NCBI GenBank assembly: GCA_001898225.1
Contig: MKTJ01000077.1
Span: 566,352 to 630,351 of the forward strand
DNA length: 64,000 nucleotides
DNA from: Chloroflexi bacterium 54-19
Lineage (GTDB): Bacteria > Chloroflexota > Chloroflexia > Chloroheliales > Chloroheliaceae
Reading direction: 5' to 3'
In this document: positions 1 through 7,650 of the stretch, piece after piece
How the letters are laid out: each line of letters starts with the position of its first letter
Numbering within the stretch: position 1 is the first letter of the stretch
The notes under the pieces: model-generated
What the model was told of the DNA's origin: nothing
Database searches by the model: none
Seen by the model: only the letters and a program-made list of their open reading frames with translations
Position numbers and translations under genes: made by a program

Positions 1-1
1 C

Positions 2-478
2 GATGGCTTCCGCACCATGCTGGAAGTGGTTTTGCCCTGGTTTGCCCTGGGTAACTCGGCGGTTTCGGTTGGCCTGGCCGAGGCGGCTACCCAGGCGACT
101 ATCAAACACCTGACCGGGGTTGGCATGCAGCACCTCGGCAACAAACTGGCCGATTTCCCGACTTTGCGGGCGCGCCTGGCCCAGATGCGTATCGAGACCG
201 ATAAAATCCGGGCTCACCTGGTGGCGGTTATCGACTCGGTCGAAAATCCCGGTCCGGCCACTACTCTATACGTCCTCGAATCTAAAGCGTCCGCCGCCGA
301 AGGGGCAATTTTGGTTACCGACCTGGGAATGAAAGCTTGCGGTGGGGCGGCTTTTAGTAAACACCTGACTATCGAGCGCAATTTCCGGGATGCCCGTGCC
401 GCCAGCGTAATGGCCCCGACCACCGATGTCCTGTGGGATTTCATCGGGCGGGCCCTGTGCGGGATTGATTTATTCTAG
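2..478 (+). CDS. acyl-CoA dehydrogenase, C-terminal part (5' truncated by window edge)
   Basis: The open frame already runs at base 2, so the first Met in view (base 17) is internal. The visible 158 codons look like the C-terminal helical domain of an acyl-CoA dehydrogenase/oxidase: an amphipathic helix bundle, the stretch LGMKACGGAAFSKHLTIER, and a final segment on RDARAASVMAPTTDV, which corresponds to the region around the family's FAD/substrate pocket. Such enzymes oxidise acyl-CoA thioesters with FAD; some relatives act on sulfur or nitro compounds. The N-terminal and middle domains lie outside the window, so substrate and catalytic base cannot be judged. It sits 26 bases before a PhnD-like gene and probably shares its transcript. 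Confidence 0.8.
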   Translation, partial: DGFRTMLEVVLPWFALGNSAVSVGLAEAATQATIKHLTGVGMQHLGNKLADFPTLRARLAQMRIETDKIRAHLVAVIDSVENPGPATTLYVLESKASAAEGAILVTDLGMKACGGAAFSKHLTIERNFRDARAASVMAPTTDVLWDFIGRALCGIDLF

Positions 479-504
479 TTTCTGAGCCGAGGAAAGGAAA
501 GCCT

Positions 505-1335
505 ATGCAATCGCCTATCCTGGTGGGCGCGGTCGTCTACGACCCTAAAGTGGTAGTCATCTGGGACATTATCAAGGAGTTCTTCATCAGCGAAGGCTGC
601 CCGATGGACTATGTATTTTATAGCAACTACGAATTGATGGTGGAAGCGCTTGTGACCGGGCATATTCATATCGCCTGGAACTCCCCGCTGGCCTGGCTGG
701 AAGCCGAACATGCCACCCATAACGAGTGCCGGGCTATCGCCATGCGCGATACCGACCGCGACCGGGTTACCCATATTATTGTCAGGCGAGATAGTGGCAT
801 CTCCGACCTGGAAGACCTCAAAGGCAAGACGGTCGCCACCGGGGCCAAAGACTCACCCCAGGCCACCCTGATACCGCTTCAGGTCTTGCGCCGGGCCGGG
901 CTCGAAGCTGATAAAGATTTTACCCTGCGCCGTTTCGACCTGCTGGTAGGCAAGCACGGCGACCATGTGGGCGGGGAGCTGGAAGCCTTGCGCAGTTTGC
1001 AGCGGGGTGAAAGCGACGCCTGCGCCGTCCTCGACCTTAATTGGACCAACTGGCAAGCTGACGGAACGGTCGACCCGGCCAAATTGACGGTCCTTGCGAC
1101 CACGCCGCCTTTTGACCACTGCAACTTCACGGTTCGGGAGGATTTCCCCAAGGAGGATGAGCAGCGCTGGCTTGAGGTGCTTTTCCGTATGACCTATAGC
1201 AACCCGGCCCACCGCGAAATGATGGATATGGAGGGTCTTAAAGAGTGGTTGCCGGGCCGGGTGAGCGGTTACGCCATCCTGGACGAAGCGGTCAAACAGC
1301 AAGGCTTTTTCGAGGAAGCTGTACAGTCAGCCTAG
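505..1335 (+). CDS. PhnD-like (phosphate/phosphonate-type) substrate-binding protein without signal peptide
   Basis: 276 residues with the fold signature of PhnD-type periplasmic binding proteins: an N-terminal strand VGAVVYDPKVV, the turn around residues 50-55 (HIHIAWNSPLAW), the central DLEDLKGKTVATGAKDSPQAT and a late EALRSLQRGESDACAVLD. The usual members bind oxyanions for an ABC importer. This one has no signal peptide, lipobox or nearby permease/ATPase, so it may be cytoplasmic or act as a ligand sensor or enzyme accessory. The start at 505 follows a purine-rich RBS (gaggaaaggaaa). Neighbours are an acyl-CoA dehydrogenase and a MetE-core protein on the same strand with gaps of 26 and 16 bases. 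The ligand is unknown. Confidence 0.75.
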   Translation: MQSPILVGAVVYDPKVVVIWDIIKEFFISEGCPMDYVFYSNYELMVEALVTGHIHIAWNSPLAWLEAEHATHNECRAIAMRDTDRDRVTHIIVRRDSGISDLEDLKGKTVATGAKDSPQATLIPLQVLRRAGLEADKDFTLRRFDLLVGKHGDHVGGELEALRSLQRGESDACAVLDLNWTNWQADGTVDPAKLTVLATTPPFDHCNFTVREDFPKEDEQRWLEVLFRMTYSNPAHREMMDMEGLKEWLPGRVSGYAILDEAVKQQGFFEEAVQSA

Positions 1336-1351
1336 GAAGCACAGGATTTTT

Positions 1352-2536
1352 ATGAAAGAACTGCCTTTGTTTCCGGTAACTACCGTCGGTAGCTGGCCCC
1401 GGTCTTCTACTCTGTTGCGAGCCCAACGCCAGAAACAGCGAGGCCAAATCAGTCGGGCCGAGTTCGATAAAATAGCCGACACCGAGGTCCGAGAGGTATT
1501 ACGTCGCCAGGAAAATGCCGAGGTGGACCTCGTCACGGATGGAGAGCAGCGCCGGGATAATTTTTATTCTTTTGTCACCGAAAAGCTGTCCGGGGTGCAG
1601 TTGATGACCCTGGCCGAAATGCTCGAAGTGGTCGAGGATAAGGCCGGGTTTGAGAGAATCCTGGAAACACTCGATGTCCCGGCCTTTGCCATATCCAACC
1701 CGACCTGTGTCGGCCCGGTCAAACGGCTATCGCCGCTGACCCTCGACGAATATCTCTATACCCGCAGCCAGACTGACCGGCCAATCAAGGTCACCTTGCC
1801 CGGACCCTATCTCCTGACCCGGGCTATGTGGGTAAAAGAGGTGGCCCAGAAGGTCTATCCGAGCAAGGAAGCCCTGGGCGAGGACGTGGTCAATATCCTT
1901 CAGACCGAGATACAGGAGTTGATTCAGGCCGGGGCCGATTTTATCCAGTTGGATGAGCCAGTCCTGACCGAATTGGTCTTTACCTCCGGGCAGACCCGTA
2001 CTTTTATGTGCGCGGCTCTGTCGGCGCGAGCCGACCCGACCGAGGAACTGGAATTCGCGGTCAGCTTAATCAACCGGGTTATGGAAAATACCGAAAATGT
2101 GCGGACCGGGCTGCACATTTGCCGGGGGAACTGGAGCCAGAAGGAAAGTACCCTGCTCAGCGGGTCGTATTTTCCGCTGGTGCCTTACCTGAGCCGTTTG
2201 AAAGTCCAGCAGTTGGTCCTCGAATACGCGACCCCACGGGCGGGGGAGTTGGCGGCTTTGCTCGACTCTCCTGAAATCAGGGCTGGAAAAGAGTTGGGGT
2301 TGGGCGTGGTAAACCCACGGACACCCCAGGTTGAACCGTCCGAAGCAATCGTGGAGCGGGTGAGAGAAGCTTTGCAATACCTTCCTGCCGGGAAAGTCTT
2401 TCTCAACCCGGACTGTGGGTTCGGCACTTTTTCCAACCGACCCATCAATTCCGGCGAGGTGGCTTCCGCCAAGCTGAAGGCTATGGTTGAGGCCGCCACG
2501 GTTTTACGGCAGGAAATCGCCGCCCCTGCTCAATAA
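1352..2536 (+). CDS. cobalamin-independent methionine synthase (MetE) core-domain family protein
   Basis: 394 residues, about half of full MetE, covering only the C-terminal catalytic barrel. The zinc ligands appear as His255 and Cys257 (GLHICRGN), a Glu near residue 291 (LEYA) and Cys355 (NPDCGFGTF). The N-terminal motif TTVGSWPRS and the central GADFIQLDEPVL also match the family. Known members of this short form transfer methyl or alkyl groups to thiols, including homocysteine, but many have unassigned methyl donors and some act in alkyl-CoM chemistry. Being the last gene after an acyl-CoA dehydrogenase and a PhnD-like protein suggests a catabolic or methyl-transfer operon rather than ordinary methionine synthesis. 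That is inference. Confidence 0.8.
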   Translation: MKELPLFPVTTVGSWPRSSTLLRAQRQKQRGQISRAEFDKIADTEVREVLRRQENAEVDLVTDGEQRRDNFYSFVTEKLSGVQLMTLAEMLEVVEDKAGFERILETLDVPAFAISNPTCVGPVKRLSPLTLDEYLYTRSQTDRPIKVTLPGPYLLTRAMWVKEVAQKVYPSKEALGEDVVNILQTEIQELIQAGADFIQLDEPVLTELVFTSGQTRTFMCAALSARADPTEELEFAVSLINRVMENTENVRTGLHICRGNWSQKESTLLSGSYFPLVPYLSRLKVQQLVLEYATPRAGELAALLDSPEIRAGKELGLGVVNPRTPQVEPSEAIVERVREALQYLPAGKVFLNPDCGFGTFSNRPINSGEVASAKLKAMVEAATVLRQEIAAPAQ

Positions 2537-2576
2537 AATTTGTCCTCTCCAAAAGGGACGAAAAACATGCATCAAA

Positions 2577-2613
2577 AAAGCGTATCCCGCTCCTTGCAGC
2601 GAGATACGCTTTT
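2577..2613. terminator. bidirectional Rho-independent terminator
   Basis: An inverted repeat AAAGCGTATC ... GATACGCTTT with a 16-base centre sits between two convergent genes. The flanking A-run and T-run let it work on both strands. Confidence 0.8.
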
Positions 2614-2619
2614 CGGTTT

Positions 2620-3312
2620 TTAATATCCTTCGAAATGAATCGGGGTAACTTTGCCAGGCATCACCAACTGGTTCATATACTCGATGGCGGTCTGGACGAC
2701 CTGACGTTGTAAATCCGGTTGGTCCGGGTGGCCCAGGGAATTGCCAATCTTGAATCCTTCCGGTTCAATGGCCCGCGGCGGACGCATCCCGGCGGATTCT
2801 TCTGCCGAAACCGTCACCAGAACGGTAGGAATACCGGTTGCTTCGATAGCTCTTTGAATCGCGACAACTGTCCGATGGCAGACGTGCGGTCAGCCAGCCG
2901 TCAAAATTACGCCGTCGGTATTGGACCGCTCGATTTCTTTAGCAATCGCCGGGACGGTCTCTTCATACATTTTTTTCAAACGCATGGTGTAACCCATCAG
3001 GCCAATATGCTTTTTGGCGACCCCCCCGATAACCCCGGCAGCGGCTAACTCACGCAGGCGGTCAATCGGGAAAACAACGTTTACATCTTTAAGTGAGTCG
3101 CTAAAGTCGTAATTGGCGGGCGTAGCGTAATTGATGGTTAAATCTGCGGCATTAACGTCACCGGGAACAACATAAAAGCGCTCGTCACCCTCGTCATTAT
3201 AGGGTTCCTGGCTGTTCAACCGGATCCCGGCAGTCGTGACAATGCTGAAATTCATTTTATTTAGCGGCTTAAAAAGCGGGGTATAAGGTACACACCGCCT
3301 GGATAGTTCCAT
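2620..3312 (-). CDS. GrdB-like glycine/sarcosine/betaine/D-proline reductase family selenoprotein (in-frame TGA read as Sec141)
   Basis: Reading through one in-frame TGA (2890-2892) gives a 230-residue protein of the GrdB/PrdB selenoprotein B family. The 140 residues before TGA contain TPLFKPL, VVPGDV, NVVFPIDRLRELAAAGVIG and KKHIGLMGYT. The frame then reads DGVILTAG-U-PHVCHRTVVAIQR and continues through GIPTVLVTVS, RPPRA and SLGHPDQPD to a TAA. Codon usage and family similarity continue unbroken across the TGA, which falls at the family's reactive Sec/Cys, followed by Cys four residues later. A short stem-loop can be drawn within about 25 bases after TGA, as a bacterial SECIS would require. 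The start follows GAGAGG. Known members use Sec in reductive cleavage of amino acids with partner subunits; no grdA, grdC, grdD or prdA is nearby, so the substrate is unknown. Confidence 0.85.
2890..2892 (-). other. selenocysteine codon (TGA) in GrdB-like gene
   Basis: This TGA (plus-strand tca) lies between ILTAG and PHVCHR. After it the frame stays open for 89 more sense codons of recognisable family sequence. Recoding as Sec explains this better than a pseudogene, because the stop falls exactly on the reactive position and the next gene shows the same arrangement. Confidence 0.85.
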
Positions 3313-3357
3313 TTTACTTTCCTCTCAACTTTATCAACCAGGTCAGGAAAAGGAGTA

Positions 3358-3406
3358 CAACCACCGGTTGTTTTCATGGAGCAGAGCAAACAAAGTCCGG
3401 TGGTTG
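3358..3406 (-). terminator. hairpin between the peroxiredoxin and GrdB-like genes (possible attenuator)
   Basis: A perfect 10-base inverted repeat CAACCACCGG / CCGGTGGTTG is separated by 29 bases; an alternative short hairpin CAACC-GGT-GGTTG overlaps one arm. On the minus strand the tract after it is only mildly T-rich, so it may reduce rather than stop transcription from the peroxiredoxin into the GrdB-like gene. Confidence 0.45.
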
Positions 3407-3423
3407 TTTTTAACACCTTTTAC

Positions 3424-3924
3424 TTACAGTTGGCGCAGGACTTCGAAAAGATCTTCGTTGTCAGGTTGCAGACTGATGTCATGAACATCAATGTAGACAA
3501 CTTTACCCTCTTTATCCACAATAAAAATGGCACGTTCTGCCATGCCTTCAGCGCGTAATACGCCATAGGCTTCCGCGACGGCACCATGCGGCCAAAAATC
3601 GGAAAGAAGGGGGTAATCTAGACCACCAAGGCTCTTGGCCCAGGCAGAGTTGGTGTGGACGCTATCAATCGAGACACCCAAAACTTGGGCATCATAGCCT
3701 TCAAACTTCGCCAGGTCGGCGTTGTAAGCAGGCATTTGCGCGGTTCAAACAGGTGTGTAAGCGAAGGGGTAAAATACAATTACTACATTTTTCTCTCCCC
3801 GGAAATCGCTCAAGGTAATGGTGCCCTTGTCGGACGTACCTTTAGCAGCGGAGAGAGTAAAATCGGGAGCCATGTCGCCAACTTTCAGCGTCTTTGTCTC
3901 CGATGCAACGCTACCGCTAGGCAT
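3424..3924 (-). CDS. selenocysteine-containing peroxiredoxin (AhpC/TSA family, in-frame TGA read as Sec60)
   Basis: Read through the TGA at 3745-3747, the gene encodes a 166-residue thioredoxin-fold peroxiredoxin. The N-terminal half has [10 protein letters not shown] and [13 protein letters not shown], followed by [12 protein letters not shown]. In this family the position is the peroxidatic Cys of the TxxC motif (Pro-Val-Cys-Thr), so Sec is the expected attacking residue. Later family marks are [23 protein letters not shown] and [11 protein letters not shown]. There is no Cys at all, so it would be a one-Sec enzyme resolved by an external thiol or thioredoxin. A stem CGCC-GACCT-GGCG lies 24-36 bases after TGA, a suitable place for a bacterial SECIS. 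ATG at 3924 has AGGAG ten bases upstream; an in-frame GTG at 3933 is too close to that RBS. Confidence 0.87.
3745..3747 (-). other. selenocysteine codon (TGA) in peroxiredoxin gene
   Basis: The TGA falls exactly at the peroxidatic position of the TPV-[C/U]-T motif, with family sequence on both sides in the same frame. Confidence 0.88.
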
Positions 3925-3993
3925 GGGTTGCACTCTCCTTTCAAATCAATAATAAATAGTCTTCGTGCATCCGAAGTACACGTTAACACATAG

Positions 3994-4025
3994 TTTTTGT
4001 TAAGAATAATTATTCTTAACAAAAA
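3994..4025. promoter_or_regulatory. perfect 32-bp AT-rich palindrome, candidate Fur/PerR-family operator
   Basis: Every base pairs symmetrically about 4009/4010; the half-site is TTTTTGTTAAGAATAA. The core AGAATAATTATTCT resembles the ATAAT-ATTAT symmetry of Fur-family sites, including PerR boxes. It lies 70-101 bases upstream of the seleno-peroxiredoxin start and nothing else starts nearby. Peroxide or metal control of a peroxidase would fit. An intrinsic terminator is less likely because no minus-strand gene ends just upstream of it and the stem is almost G+C-free. Confidence 0.6.
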
Positions 4026-4251
4026 GCATGTTAGCATTACAAGTGCCAAAAGTCAAAAGATTGGGCCTTTCAATTGGCTAACCTTAAAGTTTTAGTACCT
4101 TGACGGGCCGGAGACTTTTAAGGGACTGTTTTCGCCGCGTGGTACCGGGTTCTCCTGCTAGCAGGCCACCCTGTAAAAATCCTTGCGATGCAACTTTGCC
4201 GGGGAATTTCAAACTTTAAACTTTGCCTTTTCAGGTCCCAATTAAAATAAA
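4026..4251. other. intergenic stretch without recognised feature
   Basis: Between the palindrome and the terminator of the M3 peptidase gene I see no ORF with an RBS, no tRNA and no clear promoter. Confidence 0.5.
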
Positions 4252-4292
4252 AAGCCGGGCAATTACACAGTATTTTTGTAATAGCCCGGCTA
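4252..4292 (-). terminator. Rho-independent terminator of the M3 peptidase gene
   Basis: The stem GCCGGGC-AATTACA pairs with TGTAAT-A-GCCCGGC around a T-rich loop, followed on the minus strand by TTTTTATTTTAA. It starts 22 bases after the stop codon. Confidence 0.85.
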
Positions 4293-4313
4293 ACGGTTTT
4301 ATAGAAAGTTTAT

Positions 4314-6017
4314 TCAGGCCAACTTTTCCAACTGGCCTTCCAATAAGGTTACGGCCTCACGCAAGAGGGCGCTATCAAAGCCAAAGCGTGTCCCGGCGGC
4401 CTGGAAAAGCTCCGGCAGGGTAACCGTCTTTCCGAGTTTGAGAGCCCCGTGATAAAGCTGGACCGCGTTAGCCTGGTCCTTCAGGGCGTTGGCAAAGACC
4501 TGGACCGCGCCGAGTTGGGCCAACCCGTACTCTACGTAATAGAAGGGGTAGCGGAAGATGTGCAACTTGCGATGCCACCCGGTTACGCGGGCATCTTCCA
4601 GGCCGCTCCAATCCTCCGCACCCATGAAGCGGGACCAAAGTTCGCCCCATTTCCGGTCGCAATTGGCCGGGTCAACCGCCTGGTCAACGTGGGTATAAGC
4701 CCAATGCTGGAAGGCGTCAACCACCGCCATATAGGGCCAGAACAGGATGATTTTTTCAAGCAATTCTGTCTTGGCCCGGTTAGCTTCGTCCTGGGTGTAG
4801 TAGCCGCCTTCGCTTTCGGGCAGATAGGGGGTCGCCAGCAGTTCCATTGACATCGAGGCGACCTCGGCAAATTCTGAGCCGGTATAACGTTGGTGGGCGT
4901 AGGGCAATTTAAGCGTTTCGAAGTTGTGGAAGGCGTGTCCCGACTCGTGGTGAATGGTCACTACGTCCGGCCCGATACCGACCCCGTTCATGAAGACAAA
5001 AGGGCGGCGTTTTTCGCCCACAGGTACCTGGGTGCAGTAAGCTCCCGGTCCCTTGTTCTTGCGGTTCGGCAGGTCGAGCAGGTTCTCGCGGCGCATGGTG
5101 GCAAAATATTCCCCAAAAAGCGGGTCAACCCGGCTGAAGACGCGCTCGGCTTTTCCGGCCAGTTCTTCGGTATCCTGGAAGGGGCGCAGGGGCGGCAGAC
5201 CGGAGGGGTCTACATCCAGGTCCCAGGGGCGGACGCTCGCAATACCCAGGCGCTGGCGGCGGCGTTCCAGGACACGGGCCGCTGCCGGGACAACCACTTC
5301 TTCAATGGCGGCGTGGAAGGTCTCACAATCTTGGGGTGTATAGTCGAAACGGTTGAGCATTTTCCAGCGCAGGGCCCGGTAGTCCGGCTCCCCGGCGTTT
5401 TCGGCCATCTGCTGGCGGAGGTGCAAGAGCTTGCCATAAAGGTTGTTAAGGGCTTCCCGGTCGGCCAGTTGGCGGTCGGACCCTGCTTTCCACGAGGCTT
5501 CGCGGCGGGTGCGGTCGTCGCTTTGCAGGACCGCTCGCAACTGTTGCAGGGTCTGCTCGCGCCCATCGAATTCGACCGTCTGGGCCCCGGTAATCCGGTT
5601 GAACTCCATCAATAATTTTTGTTCCTCGATGCCAAGGGCGATATTAGCTTCCCGGAAAATGTCGGCCTGGACCCGCATCTGCCGCAAGGCCACGCTCATC
5701 CCCGGCGCTTGCAGCCCGCTTGCCAGCAGTTTTTCAGTCAGGCGCTGTTCGGCCTGTTTGATGGGTGGGTCGAGGGTCTGGCGCAGCGAATTTAACTCGC
5801 TCTGGATGGATAGGTCGGCGGTGTTCTGGGTATTAGCCAGGTTCAGGAGGGCAAACTTGCCGCCCGCCAGGCCCAGCAGGTCGGTCCAGGCTTTGAGCCA
5901 TTCATCAATATTCGCAGGGGTAAGCTCGATTTCCTCCAATTCCCGGTAGTAAGGTTCAAAGGTTTCCCAGTTCCATTCTTTAACTTCTTCGACGGATTTG
6001 GGCAAAGTTGCCAGCAT
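4314..6017 (-). CDS. M3 family oligoendopeptidase (PepF-like)
   Basis: 567 residues, the usual length for PepF/M3B oligopeptidases, which cut short peptides in the cytoplasm. The zinc site is the HEXXH in TIHHESGHAFHNFE near residues 352-356, with the downstream third-ligand Glu in TGSEFAEVASMSMELL. The N-terminal half is the long helical domain typical of the family. No signal peptide is seen. The gene stands alone between two terminators. The start at 6017 follows AAGGAAGG, which overlaps the last unit of a 12-bp tandem repeat in the leader. Confidence 0.9.
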   Translation of the reverse strand: MLATLPKSVEEVKEWNWETFEPYYRELEEIELTPANIDEWLKAWTDLLGLAGGKFALLNLANTQNTADLSIQSELNSLRQTLDPPIKQAEQRLTEKLLASGLQAPGMSVALRQMRVQADIFREANIALGIEEQKLLMEFNRITGAQTVEFDGREQTLQQLRAVLQSDDRTRREASWKAGSDRQLADREALNNLYGKLLHLRQQMAENAGEPDYRALRWKMLNRFDYTPQDCETFHAAIEEVVVPAAARVLERRRQRLGIASVRPWDLDVDPSGLPPLRPFQDTEELAGKAERVFSRVDPLFGEYFATMRRENLLDLPNRKNKGPGAYCTQVPVGEKRRPFVFMNGVGIGPDVVTIHHESGHAFHNFETLKLPYAHQRYTGSEFAEVASMSMELLATPYLPESEGGYYTQDEANRAKTELLEKIILFWPYMAVVDAFQHWAYTHVDQAVDPANCDRKWGELWSRFMGAEDWSGLEDARVTGWHRKLHIFRYPFYYVEYGLAQLGAVQVFANALKDQANAVQLYHGALKLGKTVTLPELFQAAGTRFGFDSALLREAVTLLEGQLEKLA

Positions 6018-6028
6018 GTCAAAATTCC

Positions 6029-6064
6029 TTCCTTATAAAGTTCTTTATAAGTTTCGTTATAAGT
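6029..6064 (-). repeat. three tandem 12-bp units in the M3 peptidase leader
   Basis: On the plus strand the units are TTCCTTATAAAG, TTCTTTATAAGT and TTCGTTATAAGT. On the transcribed strand they read ACTTATAACGAA, ACTTATAAAGAA and CTTTATAAGGAA. The last unit merges into the ribosome binding site, so a protein or antisense contact here could set translation. Twelve-base phasing may also indicate stacked operator half-sites. Confidence 0.6.
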
Positions 6065-6106
6065 CGCATGTTCAGGCCGGGGACGGTCTCGACCTGGATT
6101 GAGCAG

Positions 6107-6129
6107 TGTCAAGAACCTGAGGCAGGTTC
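6107..6129 (-). promoter_or_regulatory. palindrome overlapping a TTGACA element upstream of the M3 gene
   Basis: GAACCTG-AGG-CAGGTTC (6113-6129) is a perfect 7-3-7 inverted repeat immediately before a consensus -35 TTGACA on the minus strand (6107-6112). No good -10 hexamer lies 16-18 bases further on, so the promoter may need an activator or the match may be chance. Confidence 0.4.
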
Positions 6130-6202
6130 AATTTGGTGGAGTGAGTTTAACTTTGGGGAGGTGGAGTTGTCAATTCAAAAAAATTATAAAATTAAACAAA
6201 AT

Positions 6203-6225
6203 GGCACATCCTTTTGAGATGCGCC
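6203..6225 (-). terminator. Rho-independent terminator of gap
   Basis: On the minus strand GGCGCATC pairs with GATGTGCC across a 7-base loop, using one G-U wobble that only forms on this strand. ATTTTGTTTAATTTT follows. Confidence 0.75.
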
Positions 6226-6274
6226 ACCTGTCCAAAAGCCGTTGGAGAGTTAAACCCTCCGGCCAGGGAGCATA

Positions 6275-7303
<1,029 letters not shown>

Positions 7304-7378
7304 TTATGTTTCACGGTTGCACGCCTAACCGTCGGGAGTGAGTTTTAACTGGTTTAACATTTTCTCAAGTGCGCCGCA

Positions 7379-7407
7379 ATTATAGCACGGCCCTACCCCG
7401 TGTTCAA
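7379..7407 (-). promoter_or_regulatory. sigma-70-type promoter of gap
   Basis: On the minus strand TTGAAC (7402-7407), a 17-base spacer and TATAAT (7379-7384) form a near-consensus promoter about 90 bases before the gap start. Confidence 0.75.
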
Positions 7408-7584
7408 ACCATTTTTGGTCTTTTTTACCGAAAGTTAAGGTTATTCTTACAATAACTTGAGAATCCCCACCCCTAACCCTCATAAATATATGCGGTTTGT
7501 AAATTGGCTGGCATCTCATTAAACATTTCAAGCGTTTTTCAACTGAAGGAATACAACTTCACAGACATTTTGCTAAACCATGTC

Positions 7585-7626
7585 TTGACAACTGACAGGG
7601 CGTCAATTATAATTGACGCAGCGTCA
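7585..7626 (+). promoter_or_regulatory. consensus promoter embedded in palindromic TetR-type operators
   Basis: TTGACA (7585-7590), a 17-base spacer and TATAAT (7608-7613) make a perfect sigma-70 promoter. The -10 is the centre of a perfect 20-bp palindrome (7600-7619, half-site GCGTCAATTA). It overlaps a second one, TGACGC-A-GCGTCA (7614-7626). Repeated TGACGC half-sites are typical of TetR-family operators. The next gene is a TetR regulator, so autorepression is the simple reading. Confidence 0.8.
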
Positions 7627-7650
7627 GTTATAAAAAGAAAGGGGAAATTT

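Noticed and set aside
2719-3048. Open frame on the plus strand opposite the GrdB-like gene
   Set aside because: No RBS, no family likeness, and it covers exactly the minus-strand Sec region, whose frame is clearly coding.
2620-3933. Reading the two TGA-split genes as four pseudogene fragments
   Set aside because: Both TGA codons replace the one reactive residue of each family and the rest of each frame is intact. Two such coincidences side by side are unlikely by decay.
4890-5615. Long plus-strand frame opposite the M3 peptidase gene
   Set aside because: An antisense shadow of a G+C-rich gene; the minus strand has the HEXXH enzyme.
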